Assembly: GCA_048500255.1 (NCBI GenBank)
Contig: JASNYH010000007.1
Coordinates: forward strand, 134,522-198,521
DNA length: 64,000 nt
From: JAMHWF01 sp048500255
Lineage (GTDB): Bacteria; Pseudomonadota; Gammaproteobacteria; Burkholderiales; Burkholderiaceae_C
Reading direction: 5' to 3'
Shown here: piece by piece, positions 31,049-40,205 of the stretch
Numbering within the stretch: the first letter of the stretch is position 1
How the letters are laid out: the number at the start of each line of letters is the position of its first letter
Notes under the pieces: model-generated
Databases searched by the model: none
What the model saw: only the letters and a program-made list of their open reading frames with translations
What the model was told of the DNA's origin: nothing
Position numbers and translations under genes: made by a program

Positions 31049-31630
31049 TCACTGAATGATGAAATGCGAGAAGTGGACGTGGCGCACCGGGCTCTCGTCG
31101 TCCTCGGGGTCGACGGGTACGCCGCGCACCGGCGCGAGGCCCATCGCCAGTGCGACTTCGGCCTGGATTTCGCGCGCGAGCTGCTCCTTGCCGGCGCGCG
31201 TGAGCAGCTCGGGCGAGGTCTTGTGCGCGAGGATCATCAGCACGCCGTTGCGGATCGCCGGCATGTAGAGCTTGATCTGGTCGCCAACCTTGGCGTCGGC
31301 GATCTCGAGCGACACGGCGACCTGCACGAAGCGCTCGGCCTCCTTGTCGGCCAGGTTGACGGTGAACTGCTCGAGCGCGACGAACACGGGCGGCGCCTTG
31401 GGCCTGGACGGCTTGGGCTCGGGCGCGGCGATCTCGGCGTCGCCCTCCTCGCCCTCCTCGGCGGCCTCGGCCGCCTGCTGCGCGGCGCGGTACTTCAGCC
31501 ACGCGAACGCGCCGCCGCCGGCCAGCGCGAGCAAGAGCAGCGCGCCGGCAAGCATCACGACGAGCTTCTTCGACAGACGCTTCTTCTTCGGCGTTGCATC
31601 GGAGGCGTCGGCGACCGCGGCAGTGGACAT
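31049..31630 (-). CDS. fliL: Flagellar basal body-associated protein FliL
   Basis: A 193-residue single-pass membrane protein around the stator. A basic N-terminus (PKKKRLSKK) leads to a membrane helix (LVVMLAGALLLLALAGGGAFAWL). The periplasmic domain begins near VFVALEQFTVNLADKEAERFVQVAVSLEI, the standard FliL pattern. The C-terminal end HVHFSHFIIQ fits the family. An acidic linker (AEAAEEGEEGDAE) follows the helix. A 153-base gap precedes it after fliK, with no clear promoter. Confidence 0.93.
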   Translation of the reverse strand: MSTAAVADASDATPKKKRLSKKLVVMLAGALLLLALAGGGAFAWLKYRAAQQAAEAAEEGEEGDAEIAAPEPKPSRPKAPPVFVALEQFTVNLADKEAERFVQVAVSLEIADAKVGDQIKLYMPAIRNGVLMILAHKTSPELLTRAGKEQLAREIQAEVALAMGLAPVRGVPVDPEDDESPVRHVHFSHFIIQ

Positions 31631-31783
31631 GGGGGCTCCTTGTGCGCGTGCCTCGGCGCGCCCGTCGGGGCACGCGGTGGCACGTCCTGTCGACGATTAT
31701 TCGGACGGGGGTGCGCGCCGAAGCCGCGAAAAGCGGGCCGAAGGCGAGGCAGATCGGCGCCCGGCGGCGCTCGACGCCGCCGG

Positions 31784-33424
31784 TCAGGCGTAGAGGTCGA
31801 CGACGCCGCGCGCCGCGACCTGGCGGCGCAACGGGTCGCCCACCGCCGCCGCACCGGCCGGGGTGCCGTCGGTGCCGCTGCGCGCCGTGCCCGGCGTCGC
31901 GCCCTGCGGCGCCGGCATGCCGTGGCGGTGCGAAGACTGCTGGAACACGCCCCCGCCGGCCAGCGTGAGGCCCGATTCGCGCAGCGCGCTGGCGAGTTCG
32001 GGCAGGCCGGACTCGATCGCGCTGCGCGTCGCGGCGACGTCGGCGACGAAGTCGATGCGCGCCTGCGTGCCCTCGACGGCGATGCGCACGTCGATCGGGC
32101 CCATCTCGGCGGGGTGCAGCTGCAGCCGCGCCTCGTGCACGCCGTCGCGCGCAAGGCGGCCGAGCGTCACCGCCAACGACGGCGCGAACTCGGCGCTGCC
32201 GACGGGCGCGGGCAGCGCGTAGGTCGGCGCGGCGCTCGCGGCAGGAGCCGGCGACGCGAGGGTGCTGGCGCCCGGAGTCGCCGGGCCGGCGCTCGCGGCG
32301 GCCGGCAGCAGCGAGGCGGCGGGATCGGAGGCGCCGCGCTGCAGCGACGGCGCGGCGGCGTCGCGGCCGGCGGCGCGCAGCGCGTCGGCGAAGGTCGATG
32401 CGGCGGACGCGGCGTGGGCGGCGTCGGCCGTGGCCGGTGCGGCGCCGCTGCGCGCGAGTGCCGCCGTCGCGCCTGCGACGTCGTCGCGGCCGGGCGGGCC
32501 GGCACGTCGCGCTGTCGGGGCGGATGCGGCAGCGGGCAGCGCGGTGGCGTCGCGCGTCGCGGGCGGAGCGGCAGCGTCGCTGCCGGCGAGCGCGCGCATG
32601 GCGGCGGCGAGGTCGGTGGCGAGGGCGGCGCCGGCGGGCGGCGTGGCCGGGGAGGTCGCCGCGCACTTCGCGTCGGCCGGCGTGGGCGAGGCTGCGGTCA
32701 CGGCGTCGCCGCTCGTGCCACGTCGGGCCGCGGCGTCCGCGGCGGCGAGGTCGGGTGCGAGGCTGCTGTCGGTTCGGGCGGCGCCGTGGGCGTCGCTGGC
32801 TGCAGCGGCGTTGGCGGATCGGGGCGCTGCGGCGGTGGCGCGCGATGCGTGCGTCGTTGTCGCGGTCGGCCGCGCGGCGCGGCTGATCGCGCTGCCGTCG
32901 GCCAGCGCAACGGCCTCGGCGGGCGTCGTCGCGCCGCCGACGAGTGTCGCGGCCCAGGCGGCGAGCGAGGGGTCGGCTGCGTCGGCGGCCGGCGCGGCGC
33001 CCGTCGGTGCTGCGTCGTGCTCGGCGGTGAGGAGGGCGGCGCCGTCGCGTAGCGCGTCGTCGGCGGCAGTGGCCGTCGTCGTCGTCGAGGCACTGCCATC
33101 GATCGTCGCATCGCGGGCGTCGGCCTGCGCGTCGCCGGCCGGCACGCTGCCGTCGTCGGCGGGTTCGGCGCCGCGCGCTGCCGTGCCCGCACGCGGCGCG
33201 TCGGCGGCGGTGCGCGGCGTCGCCGTGCCGCTGCGGGGCGGCTCCGCACTGCGCGTGGCCGGCACGGCGGGGCCGCCGTCGCGCGGCGGCGCGGCGCGGC
33301 CGAGCAGTCGGGAGAAGGAGGATGAAGCCTCGTCGCTCGTGGCGGACGCGACCGCTGCGCCCGGCGTCACGGGCGCGGCCGGCGCGACGGCGGGGACGGG
33401 GCTGCTGAAAACGATGGTGGCCAT
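31784..33424 (-). CDS. fliK: Flagellar hook-length control protein FliK
   Basis: A 546-residue secreted ruler protein. The long N-terminal 400 residues are Ala/Thr/Pro-rich and low in complexity, as expected for a measuring tape. The C-terminal Flg_hook domain is seen at about 415-500 (LAVTLGRLARDGVHEARLQLHPAEMGPIDVRIAVEGTQARIDF), the part that touches FlhB and switches export. LQLHPAEMGPIDV is the most diagnostic stretch. It lies between fliJ and fliL as usual. The repetitive N-terminus gives long false frames on the other strand. Confidence 0.9.
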   Translation of the reverse strand: MATIVFSSPVPAVAPAAPVTPGAAVASATSDEASSSFSRLLGRAAPPRDGGPAVPATRSAEPPRSGTATPRTAADAPRAGTAARGAEPADDGSVPAGDAQADARDATIDGSASTTTTATAADDALRDGAALLTAEHDAAPTGAAPAADAADPSLAAWAATLVGGATTPAEAVALADGSAISRAARPTATTTHASRATAAAPRSANAAAASDAHGAARTDSSLAPDLAAADAAARRGTSGDAVTAASPTPADAKCAATSPATPPAGAALATDLAAAMRALAGSDAAAPPATRDATALPAAASAPTARRAGPPGRDDVAGATAALARSGAAPATADAAHAASAASTFADALRAAGRDAAAPSLQRGASDPAASLLPAAASAGPATPGASTLASPAPAASAAPTYALPAPVGSAEFAPSLAVTLGRLARDGVHEARLQLHPAEMGPIDVRIAVEGTQARIDFVADVAATRSAIESGLPELASALRESGLTLAGGGVFQQSSHRHGMPAPQGATPGTARSGTDGTPAGAAAVGDPLRRQVAARGVVDLYA

Positions 33425-33450
33425 CGTGCGGTGTCCCGTTGTCGTGCGCG

Positions 33451-33930
33451 TCAGTGCCGGACGGCGCGCGCCGCGGCGGCGTCGCGCTGGTGCCAGGCGG
33501 CCAGCGCCGCCAGCTCGTCGCTGCCGCGCTGCTCGCGGCGCGTGGCGGCGAGCTGCAATTCGCGCTCGCGGCGCTCGATCAGCTTGCGGATCGACGCGAC
33601 GCGCAGTTCGCGTTCGCGCAGCGCGTCGCGCGCGGCCTGCGCCTGGTCGCCGGCGTGCACGGCGGCATGCTGCTGCTGCTCGATCGCCTGCGTCAGGCGC
33701 TGCATGAAGCCCTGGTAGTAGCGCACGATCTCGATGCTGCTGCGCTGCGTGAACTCGCGCGTCCAGCGCTGCTCGTAGTCGCGGCGGTAGGTCAGCAGCT
33801 GATCGAGCTGGCTGCGCGCGCGGCGCGCGGCCTCGTCGGCGCGCTGCATGCCGGCGCGCGCGGCGTCGCGTTCGCCTTCGGCCTGCTGCAGCAGCGCGAG
33901 CAGTGCGGGGATGCGGTTGGGGTCGGTCAT
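33451..33930 (-). CDS. fliJ: Flagellar export chaperone FliJ
   Basis: A 159-residue, almost wholly helical coiled-coil protein (heptad-rich, many Arg/Glu/Gln), near the usual 147-150. FliJ is the stalk-like partner of the FliI ATPase ring and recycles export chaperones. ATG at 33930 (MTDPNRIPALL) follows fliI by 17 bases. The family is recognised mainly by length, coiled coil and position; the IRKLIERRERE segment fits FliJ relatives. Confidence 0.88.
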   Translation of the reverse strand: MTDPNRIPALLALLQQAEGERDAARAGMQRADEAARRARSQLDQLLTYRRDYEQRWTREFTQRSSIEIVRYYQGFMQRLTQAIEQQQHAAVHAGDQAQAARDALRERELRVASIRKLIERRERELQLAATRREQRGSDELAALAAWHQRDAAAARAVRH

Positions 33931-33947
33931 GGAAGTCGTTGTCGTCG

Positions 33948-35381
33948 TCAGACGGCGATCGTGCCGCCGAGCTGGTGCACGCTCGCGTCGAGCGTGGCGG
34001 GTTCGTGCATGTCCTGCTGCAGCAGCGCCGTCATCGCGGCGTGCGCGTGCACGGCGGCGTCGAGCTCGGGGTCGTGGCCCGGCGCATAGGCGCCGAGCTG
34101 GATCATGTCGCGCGCCTTGCCGTACTTGGCGTGCAGCTGGCGGAAGCGCCGCGCCGCGTCGAGGTGCTCGCGCGCCGCCACGTTGTTCATCACGCGCGAC
34201 GCCGAGCGCTCGATGTCGATGGCCGGGTAGTGGCCGGCCTCGGCGAGCTCGCGCGACAGCACGATGTGGCCGTCGAGGATGGCGCGCGCCGCGTCGGCGA
34301 TCGGATCCTGCAGGTCGTCGCCTTCGCTCAGCACGGTGTAGAAGGCGGTGATCGAGCCGTTGCCGTTCAGGCCGTTGCCGCTGCGCTCGACGAGCTGCGG
34401 CAGCTTGGCGAAGCAACTCGGCGGATAGCCTTTGGTGGCCGGCGGCTCGCCGATCGCCAGCGCGATCTCGCGCTGCGCCATCGCATAGCGCGTCAGCGAG
34501 TCCATCAGCAGCAGCACGTGCTTGCCGCGGTCGCGGAAGTGCTCGGCCACCGCGGTGGCATAGCTCGCGCCCTGCATGCGCACCAGCGGCGGCGCGTCGG
34601 CCGGCGCGGCGACGACGACGGAGCGCGCCAGGCCCTCCTCGCCGAGGATGTCTTCGATGAACTCCTTGACTTCGCGCCCGCGCTCGCCGATCAGGCCGAC
34701 GACGATCACGTCGGCCGCCGTGTAGCGCGCCATCATGCCGAGCAGCACCGACTTGCCGACGCCCGAGCCGGCAAAGAGGCCGATGCGCTGGCCGCGGCCG
34801 ACGGTGAGCATGGCGTTGATCGCGCGCACGCCGGTGTCGAGCGGCTGGCGCACCGGGTCGCGGTCCATCGCATTGATCGGGCGGCGGCTCATCGGCGCGT
34901 TGTGCACGGCGGTGAGCGGCCCCTTGCGGTCCATCGGCACGCCGTGCGAGTCGACGACGCGGCCGAGCAGGCCGTCGCCCATCGGCAGGTGCAGTCCGCG
35001 GTCCTCGCTGCGGCGCCACGGGTGGTTGACGCGGCCGAGCCGGGGCGCGGCGGCGGGCGTGGGCCGCGGCACGACGAGCGCGCCGCTGGCCAAGCCGTGC
35101 ACCTCGCCGGTGGGCATCAGGTAGGCGCGGTCGCCCGAGAAGCCGACCACTTCGGCGATCACGGGCGGCTGGCCCTTCATGCGCACCTCGCACACGGCGC
35201 CGACCGGTGCTCGGATGCCGGCGGCCTCGAGCACGAGGCCGGCGACGCGCACCAGCTTGCCCTGCGTCTCGAGCTCGACCGGCGCGGCGGCGAAAGCGCG
35301 CAGGTCGGCGAGATAGCGCTGCCACTTCTCGACGCGCGGCGGGAGCGCCGTCGCGAGCCCTTCGGCGAGCATCGACTTCAC
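33948..35381 (-). CDS. fliI: Flagellum-specific export ATPase FliI
   Basis: A 477-residue F1-beta-like ATPase. Walker A is AGSGVGKS at 204-211; Walker B is in HVLLLMDSLTRYAMAQREIALAIGEPP. The type-III-specific pattern GERGREVKEFIEDIL and GYPPSCFAKLPQLVERSG are present. The start is GTG 35381, overlapping the fliH stop as GTGA; ATG at 35372 is an alternative three codons in. It is coupled to fliH, its regulator, and followed by fliJ, so the three ATPase-complex genes are adjacent. Confidence 0.95.
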   Translation of the reverse strand: MKSMLAEGLATALPPRVEKWQRYLADLRAFAAAPVELETQGKLVRVAGLVLEAAGIRAPVGAVCEVRMKGQPPVIAEVVGFSGDRAYLMPTGEVHGLASGALVVPRPTPAAAPRLGRVNHPWRRSEDRGLHLPMGDGLLGRVVDSHGVPMDRKGPLTAVHNAPMSRRPINAMDRDPVRQPLDTGVRAINAMLTVGRGQRIGLFAGSGVGKSVLLGMMARYTAADVIVVGLIGERGREVKEFIEDILGEEGLARSVVVAAPADAPPLVRMQGASYATAVAEHFRDRGKHVLLLMDSLTRYAMAQREIALAIGEPPATKGYPPSCFAKLPQLVERSGNGLNGNGSITAFYTVLSEGDDLQDPIADAARAILDGHIVLSRELAEAGHYPAIDIERSASRVMNNVAAREHLDAARRFRQLHAKYGKARDMIQLGAYAPGHDPELDAAVHAHAAMTALLQQDMHEPATLDASVHQLGGTIAV

Positions 35382-36124
35382 AGCGTGCCGTCCTCGCCGT
35401 CGTCGACGTCGCCGCCGAGCGCCGCCGCGGCGCGCCGCCAGCGGTTCTCGATGCCGGCATCGACGATGCCGACGTCGCTCTCGACGATGCAGCCGCCCCG
35501 CGACAGCGTGGCGTCGGCCACGAGGCGCGCGCCGCGGCGCTCGAGCTCGTCGCCGGCGCCTTCGGCGACCAGCGCCTCGTCGTCGGGGTGCACGCGCAGC
35601 GTGACGTGGCGCGCGCTCAGCAGCAGGTTGGCGACGGCTTCTCGTGCGACGCTGGCGACCAGCTCGGGCTGCACCGCCAGCTCGTGGCGCACGACCTGGC
35701 CGGCGAGGTCCATCGCGGCGTGGGCGAGCGCCTCGGCCATCTGTTCCTCGAGCGCGCCGAGCTGCGCGTCGGCGCTGGCGAGCAGCGCGCCGATCTGCGC
35801 CGTGGCCTGCTGCGCATAGCTGCGCTTGAAGGCCTCGAGCGCGGACAGGCCGTCGCGGTAGCCGTCCTGGTAGCCGGCCTGGCGCGCGGCGGCCAGCGCG
35901 GCCTGCTGCGCCTCGTCGGCGTCGGCCGGCGCGGCGCCGGCGTGAACGGGCGCGGCCGCCGAGGCCGACGCGCCGCCCGACAAGGCATCGGGCGTCCACG
36001 CCGAGAACGCGCTCAGCTCCTCGCGCGGGATGAAGCGCGCATACGGTGATGCCGGCTTGGCGCCGGGCGCCGGCGGCGGCACCTGGCGCGGCGCGGCGTG
36101 GCGCCGGTCAGACGAACTCGTCAT
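35378..36124 (-). CDS. fliH: Flagellar export ATPase regulator FliH
   Basis: A 248-residue elongated protein that holds FliI at the C-ring. The N-terminal conserved patch (SPYARFIPREELSAFSAWTPD) is the part that binds FlhA/FliN in relatives. The middle GYQDGYRDGLSALEAFKRSYAQQATAQIGALLASADAQL region is coiled coil with G-x-x-x-G repeats, and the C-terminal domain (about 130-230) resembles V-ATPase E subunits. ATG at 36124 is preferred; a GTG directly before it is possible. It overlaps the end of fliG by 17 bases. Confidence 0.93.
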   Translation of the reverse strand: MTSSSDRRHAAPRQVPPPAPGAKPASPYARFIPREELSAFSAWTPDALSGGASASAAAPVHAGAAPADADEAQQAALAAARQAGYQDGYRDGLSALEAFKRSYAQQATAQIGALLASADAQLGALEEQMAEALAHAAMDLAGQVVRHELAVQPELVASVAREAVANLLLSARHVTLRVHPDDEALVAEGAGDELERRGARLVADATLSRGGCIVESDVGIVDAGIENRWRRAAAALGGDVDDGEDGTL

Positions 36125-37103
36125 CACCGCCGCCTCCCAGCACGATCTGGCCTTCCTCGGCCAGTCGGCGAACGATCTTCAGCATCTCCTTCTGCTCGGC
36201 CTCGACCTCCGACAGGCGCACCGGGCCGCGCGACTCGAGGTCCTCGCGCAGCGTTTCGGCGGCGCGCGTCGACATGTTGCGGAAGATCTTGTCGCGCAGC
36301 TCGGGCGTGGCGCCCTTGAGCGCGACGACGAGCGACTCGGACTGCACTTCCTTGAGCAGCGCCTGGATGCCCTTGTCGTCGACCTTGCCGAGATCGTCGA
36401 ACGTGAACATGTTGTCCATGATCTTCTGCGCCAGGTCGGCGTCGGCCTCGCGCACGTAGTCGATGATCGCCGTCTCGACGCTCGAACCCATCAGGTTGAT
36501 GATCTCGGCCGCGGCCTTGGCGCCGCCGAGCGAGGCCTTGCGCATCTTGTCGCCGCCGGCGAGCACCTTCGACATCACGTCGTTGAGGTCGCGCAGCGCG
36601 CTCGGCTGGATGCCGTCGAGCGTGGCGATGCGGATCAGCACCTCGTTGCGGTGGCGCTCGGGCAGCAGCTTGAGCACCGAAGACGCCTGCTCGTGGTCGA
36701 GGTGCACGAGGATGGCGGCGACGATCTGCGGATGCTCGTTGCGCAGCAGCTCCGACACCGAGGTCGGGTCCATCCACTTCAGGCTCTCGATGCCCGTCAC
36801 GTCGCTGCCCTGCAGGATGCGGTCGATCAGCAGGTTGGCCTTGTCGTCGCCGAGCGCGCGGCGCAGGACCGACTTGACGTATTCGTCGTTGTCGGCGACG
36901 AGCAGGCTCTGCTCGGACGCCTCGGTGTTGAAGCGGCTGAGCACGCCGTCGACACGGTCGTGCGTCACCGTCTTCATCTTGGCGATCGTCTCGCCCAGGC
37001 GCTGCACCTCCTTGGGCGAAAGGTGCTTGAAGACCTCGGAGGCGTCCTCCTCGCCGAGCGACATCAGCAGGATCGCGGAGTCCTCGAGTCCCTGGTCGTC
37101 CAT
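36108..37103 (-). CDS. fliG: Flagellar motor switch protein FliG
   Basis: A 331-residue rotor protein, the same length as E. coli FliG. The EHPQ motif that contacts FliM is at 123-126 (LRNEHPQIVAA). The C-terminal torque domain retains the alternating charges of the MotA-facing helix (LKGATPELRDKIFRNMSTRAAETLREDLESRGPVRLSEVE). The N-terminal domain (ILLMSLGEEDASEVFKHLSPKEVQRLGETIAKM) binds FliF. It starts 36 bases after fliF ends. There is no sign of truncation. Confidence 0.97.
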   Translation of the reverse strand: MDDQGLEDSAILLMSLGEEDASEVFKHLSPKEVQRLGETIAKMKTVTHDRVDGVLSRFNTEASEQSLLVADNDEYVKSVLRRALGDDKANLLIDRILQGSDVTGIESLKWMDPTSVSELLRNEHPQIVAAILVHLDHEQASSVLKLLPERHRNEVLIRIATLDGIQPSALRDLNDVMSKVLAGGDKMRKASLGGAKAAAEIINLMGSSVETAIIDYVREADADLAQKIMDNMFTFDDLGKVDDKGIQALLKEVQSESLVVALKGATPELRDKIFRNMSTRAAETLREDLESRGPVRLSEVEAEQKEMLKIVRRLAEEGQIVLGGGGDDEFV

Positions 37104-37139
37104 GGTGTCGTTGTGATGGAGTGGTGTTGTTCTTGGGAA

Positions 37140-38825
37140 TCAGGCCGCCTGGCCGTTGACCCAGCTGCGCACGACGCCGGCAACGGCGGCCGGGTTCTGG
37201 CGCGCGATCTGGCGCGCGCTCGTCAGCTGGTCGCTCGGCTTGGGCCCCTCGAGGGCGGGCGGCGCGCCGGGTACGGGCAGCGCCTGCGCGTCGTCGACGA
37301 CGGCGTTGAGCGTCTGGCCGCGCGCCGGCGCGGCGGCCGGCAGCGGCAGCACGGCCTTGAACGCCGGACGCAGCAGGCCGAAGAAGAGCAGCAGGCCGAC
37401 GAGGCCGAGCGCGCCCGGCACGGCGACGGCGCGCAGCAGGTCGATCGTCTCGGGCTGCTTCCAGATCGGCAGCGGCTCGACCTTGGGCGCGGTCTCGACC
37501 TTGAACGGCGCATTGATCACCTTGACCGAGTCGCCGCGCTCCTGGCTGTAGCCGATGGCCTCGCGCACCAGCGCAGTCAGCTTCTCGAGCTCTTCGCCCG
37601 ACAGCGGCTGATAGGTCGTCTTGCCCTTGGCGTCGGTGACGGCGCGGTGGTTGACGACGACGGCCGTGTTCAGCCGCTTGACGGTGCCGGTGGCGGCGCG
37701 CGTCACCTTGACCGTCTTGTCGACCTCGTAGTTCGTCACGTGGTCGCGGCGCGAGTTGGTGGCGCCGCCGCCGCCCTGCGCCGCCTGCAGCGGCTGCTGC
37801 GCGCCCGCGACGGGCGCGGTGGCGGGCACCGGCGGCTGGTTCGACGTGGCGCCGGGCACGCCGGCGGGCTGGCCGGGCGTCGAGCCCATCGACTCGCTGC
37901 TCTGCTGGCTGCGCACCGTGGCCTGCACCTTGTCGCCCTGGTTGGGCGCGTAGGCCTCGGAGGTCGACTCCGACTGCGTGAAGTCGACCTCGGCCGTGAC
38001 CTGGGCGCGCAGGTTGTCGCGCCCGACGATCGGCTCGAGCAGCTCGACGATGCGGCGGCCGTAGCCCGACTCGAGCTGGGCGACGTATTGCAGCTGGTTC
38101 GCGTCGAGGCCGTTGGCCGTGGTCGCGTCCTGCGGGCCCGACAGCAGCGCGCCCGTTTGATCGAGCACGCTGACGGAGCGCGGCGCCAGCTCGGGCACGC
38201 TCGACGACACCAGGTGCACGATGCCGGCGATTTGCGCGCGGTCGAGCGCGCGGCCGGGGTGCAGCGTCAGCACGACGGAGGCGCTGGGCTTCTGCTGCTC
38301 GCGGAAAAAGCCGTTCTGGTTGGGCAGCGCGAGGTGCACGCGGGCACCCTGCACGGCGGCCAGCGCCGTGATCGAGCGCGTGAGCTCGCCCTCGAGGCCG
38401 CGCTGGAACGTCAGGCGCTCCTGGAACTGCGTCTGGCCGAAGCGCGCCGAGTCCATCAGCTCGAAGCCGACGACGCTGCCCTTGGGCAGGCCGGCCGACG
38501 CCAGCTTGAGCCGCGCGTCGTGCACCTGGGCGGCCGGCACCAGGATCGCCGCGCCGCCGTCGGCGTGCTTGTAGGGAATGTTCATCTGCGACAGCTGCGC
38601 GATGATCGCGCCGCCGTCCTTGTCCGACAGGTTGGCGTAGAGCACCTTGTAGTCGCCCTGGCCGCGCCACATCGCGAGCGCCAAGACCACGGCGGCGATG
38701 CCGGCGAGGCCGAGGCCGAGGTTGAACTTGCTGCGCGCCGGCAGCGAGGCCAGCCGGCCGAGCGCACCGTCGGGTGCGTGGGCGGTGGCGGTGGGGGCGC
38801 TGGCGGGAACGAGGGCGTTGTCCAT
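37140..38825 (-). CDS. fliF: Flagellar MS-ring protein FliF
   Basis: A 561-residue ring protein with two membrane helices (about 33-52, LGLGLAGIAAVVLALAMW, and about 448-468, AVAVPGALGLVGLLLFFGLL) and a large periplasmic part. YKVLYANLSDKDGGAIIAQLSQMNIPYK and ARVHLALPNQNGFFREQQKPSASVVL are family-typical. A Pro/Gln/Gly-rich loop interrupts the middle (about 300-350). The C-terminal cytoplasmic tail ending RSWVNG binds FliG. ATG at 38825 is the first gene start of the operon; the promoter must be in the fliF-fliE gap. Confidence 0.96.
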   Translation of the reverse strand: MDNALVPASAPTATAHAPDGALGRLASLPARSKFNLGLGLAGIAAVVLALAMWRGQGDYKVLYANLSDKDGGAIIAQLSQMNIPYKHADGGAAILVPAAQVHDARLKLASAGLPKGSVVGFELMDSARFGQTQFQERLTFQRGLEGELTRSITALAAVQGARVHLALPNQNGFFREQQKPSASVVLTLHPGRALDRAQIAGIVHLVSSSVPELAPRSVSVLDQTGALLSGPQDATTANGLDANQLQYVAQLESGYGRRIVELLEPIVGRDNLRAQVTAEVDFTQSESTSEAYAPNQGDKVQATVRSQQSSESMGSTPGQPAGVPGATSNQPPVPATAPVAGAQQPLQAAQGGGGATNSRRDHVTNYEVDKTVKVTRAATGTVKRLNTAVVVNHRAVTDAKGKTTYQPLSGEELEKLTALVREAIGYSQERGDSVKVINAPFKVETAPKVEPLPIWKQPETIDLLRAVAVPGALGLVGLLLFFGLLRPAFKAVLPLPAAAPARGQTLNAVVDDAQALPVPGAPPALEGPKPSDQLTSARQIARQNPAAVAGVVRSWVNGQAA

Positions 38826-38838
38826 GGGGCGAAAGGCG

Positions 38839-38878
38839 GTTTCCGTGTCGCTCGATCGAAATCGATTGTTTTGGAAAC
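38839..38878. promoter_or_regulatory. Inverted repeats in the divergent fliF-fliE gap, possible FlhDC site
   Basis: GTTTCC (38839-38844) and GGAAAC (38873-38878) face each other around a 28-base centre that itself contains ATCGA-AA-TCGAT (38855-38866). The 169-base divergent gap should carry the promoters for both directions. FlhDC binds long, widely spaced inverted repeats, so this is a candidate, but the arms do not match the E. coli consensus well. This stretch is less GC-rich than the genes beside it. Confidence 0.35.
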
Positions 38879-38994
38879 TGAAGGGCGCGAGTGCCGCGAA
38901 CAGGCCCGCAAACGCCTTGCAGTTCGCGCCACCGTGGCGGCGGCGCGCGCCTAGCATGGGAACGGTCCCCCCACTGCCCGTGGAGCCCTCACCC

Positions 38995-39324
38995 ATGGAC
39001 GTCAAGCTCAAGCCCTTCGACTTCGCCCAGGCCGTCGCACGCGCCGGCCTGACGACGAGCGGCCAGCCGATCGCGCGCAGCGGCGGCAAGGCGGTCGAGG
39101 GAACGGGCTTCCAGGGCGCGCTCGCCAACGCGCTCAAGTCGGTGAGCGAGGCGCAGAACGAGGCCACGCGGCTGCAGCGCGAAGTGCAGCTCGACAACCC
39201 GACCGTCAGCCTCGAAGAGACGATGGTCGCGATGCAGAAGGCCCAGATCGGCTTCCAGGCCACGCTGCAGGTGCGCAACCGGCTGGTGCAGGCCTACACG
39301 GACATCATGAACATGCAGGTGTGA
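38995..39324 (+). CDS. fliE: Flagellar hook-basal body protein FliE
   Basis: A 109-residue rod/MS-ring adaptor, the normal size. The C-terminal half holds the conserved helix pair: LQREVQLDNPTVSLEETMVAMQKAQIGFQATLQVRNRLVQAYTDIMNMQV. ATG at 38995 is chosen because GTGGAGCCC upstream gives a workable ribosome site and the length then fits. It is divergent from fliF and is the only plus-strand gene of this flagellar set; it stands alone before an SDR gene on the other strand. Confidence 0.95.
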   Translation: MDVKLKPFDFAQAVARAGLTTSGQPIARSGGKAVEGTGFQGALANALKSVSEAQNEATRLQREVQLDNPTVSLEETMVAMQKAQIGFQATLQVRNRLVQAYTDIMNMQV

Positions 39325-39375
39325 GCTGCGGGACGCCGTTGACTGCCGGGGCCACTTCCCCCGACGGAAGGGTTG

Positions 39376-40158
39376 TCAGGCGTCGACACGGCGCGCGCCG
39401 GTCACGCGCAGGAGCCAGCGGTTCAACCCAGGAGCGACGGCGCGGATCCACGTGTACAGCTGCAGCATGAACGGGTGGACCACTTCTTCGCGAGGGCGCA
39501 GCGCAACCTCGGCCAGCACTCGCCCGCACTCTGCCGGGCTCAGCGTGCGGATCGTCTTGGCGATCCCGGGCATCTGCTTGTCGACGCCGGGGTTGTGCTC
39601 GAAGTAGGACGAAGCGACCTTCCCGAAGATGACATGGCAGCTTCTCACTCCCGTTCCATGGAGATCCTGAACGAGGGCGTCGTGCAGACCCTTGAGCGCA
39701 GCTCGTGCCGCGATGTAGCCCACGGCGCCCGGCCAGGCCGAGTAGCACGCCGGTGAGTTGACGTGGATGACGATCCCGGATCGACGCTCCAGCATGTCGC
39801 GCATGAAGGCGTGGGTGATGTTGAAGGCGGCGAGGTAAGGCGCCCCGATCATCTGGAGCGCTGCGGCGGGCGGCGTATCCTCGATGCGCTTCCATTGCCC
39901 GAGCCCGGCGCAATTGATGACGATATCCGGCGTGCCGAGATCGGTTCGCACGCGCTGCGCCATCTCCAGGACGGCTTCTCCGGACGCTGCGTCGCACACC
40001 TCGAAGCTCGCCGCCGGCCCGATGGAGGCTGCCGTCTGCGCAAGACGCTCCCGATCCCGGGCGACGAGCACGACACGCAGTCCCAGCCGCGCCAGTTCCC
40101 GTGCGGCCTCGGCGCCGATGCCGCTCGAGGCTCCAGTGATCAAGGCCAGCTTGGGCAT
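39376..40158 (-). CDS. Short-chain dehydrogenase/reductase with altered catalytic lysine
   Basis: A 260-residue Rossmann-fold protein. The cofactor motif TGASSGIG is at residues 8-15; Arg34 after the second strand (LVARDRERL) suggests NADP preference. The NNAG motif reads NCAG (82-85). Catalytic Ser135 and Tyr148 are placed normally, but the lysine of YxxxK is Arg152 (YIAAR). The C-terminal 60 residues (HPFMLQLYTWIRAVAPGLNRWLLRVTG) look membrane-associated, as in SDRs acting on lipids. Codon use is less GC-biased than in the flagellar genes. It converges with fliE and precedes no clear pathway partner. Confidence 0.85.
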   Translation of the reverse strand: MPKLALITGASSGIGAEAARELARLGLRVVLVARDRERLAQTAASIGPAASFEVCDAASGEAVLEMAQRVRTDLGTPDIVINCAGLGQWKRIEDTPPAAALQMIGAPYLAAFNITHAFMRDMLERRSGIVIHVNSPACYSAWPGAVGYIAARAALKGLHDALVQDLHGTGVRSCHVIFGKVASSYFEHNPGVDKQMPGIAKTIRTLSPAECGRVLAEVALRPREEVVHPFMLQLYTWIRAVAPGLNRWLLRVTGARRVDA

Positions 40159-40205
40159 GGGGCCGAGGTGAGCGGGTTCATTCGCGGGCGGCACTCCCCG
40201 CTTGC

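Noticed and set aside
31675..31695. TGGCACG resembling the -24 part of a sigma-54 promoter near the fliL start
   Set aside because: The needed TTGC at -12 is missing at the right distance, and the orientation is opposite to the fli operon.
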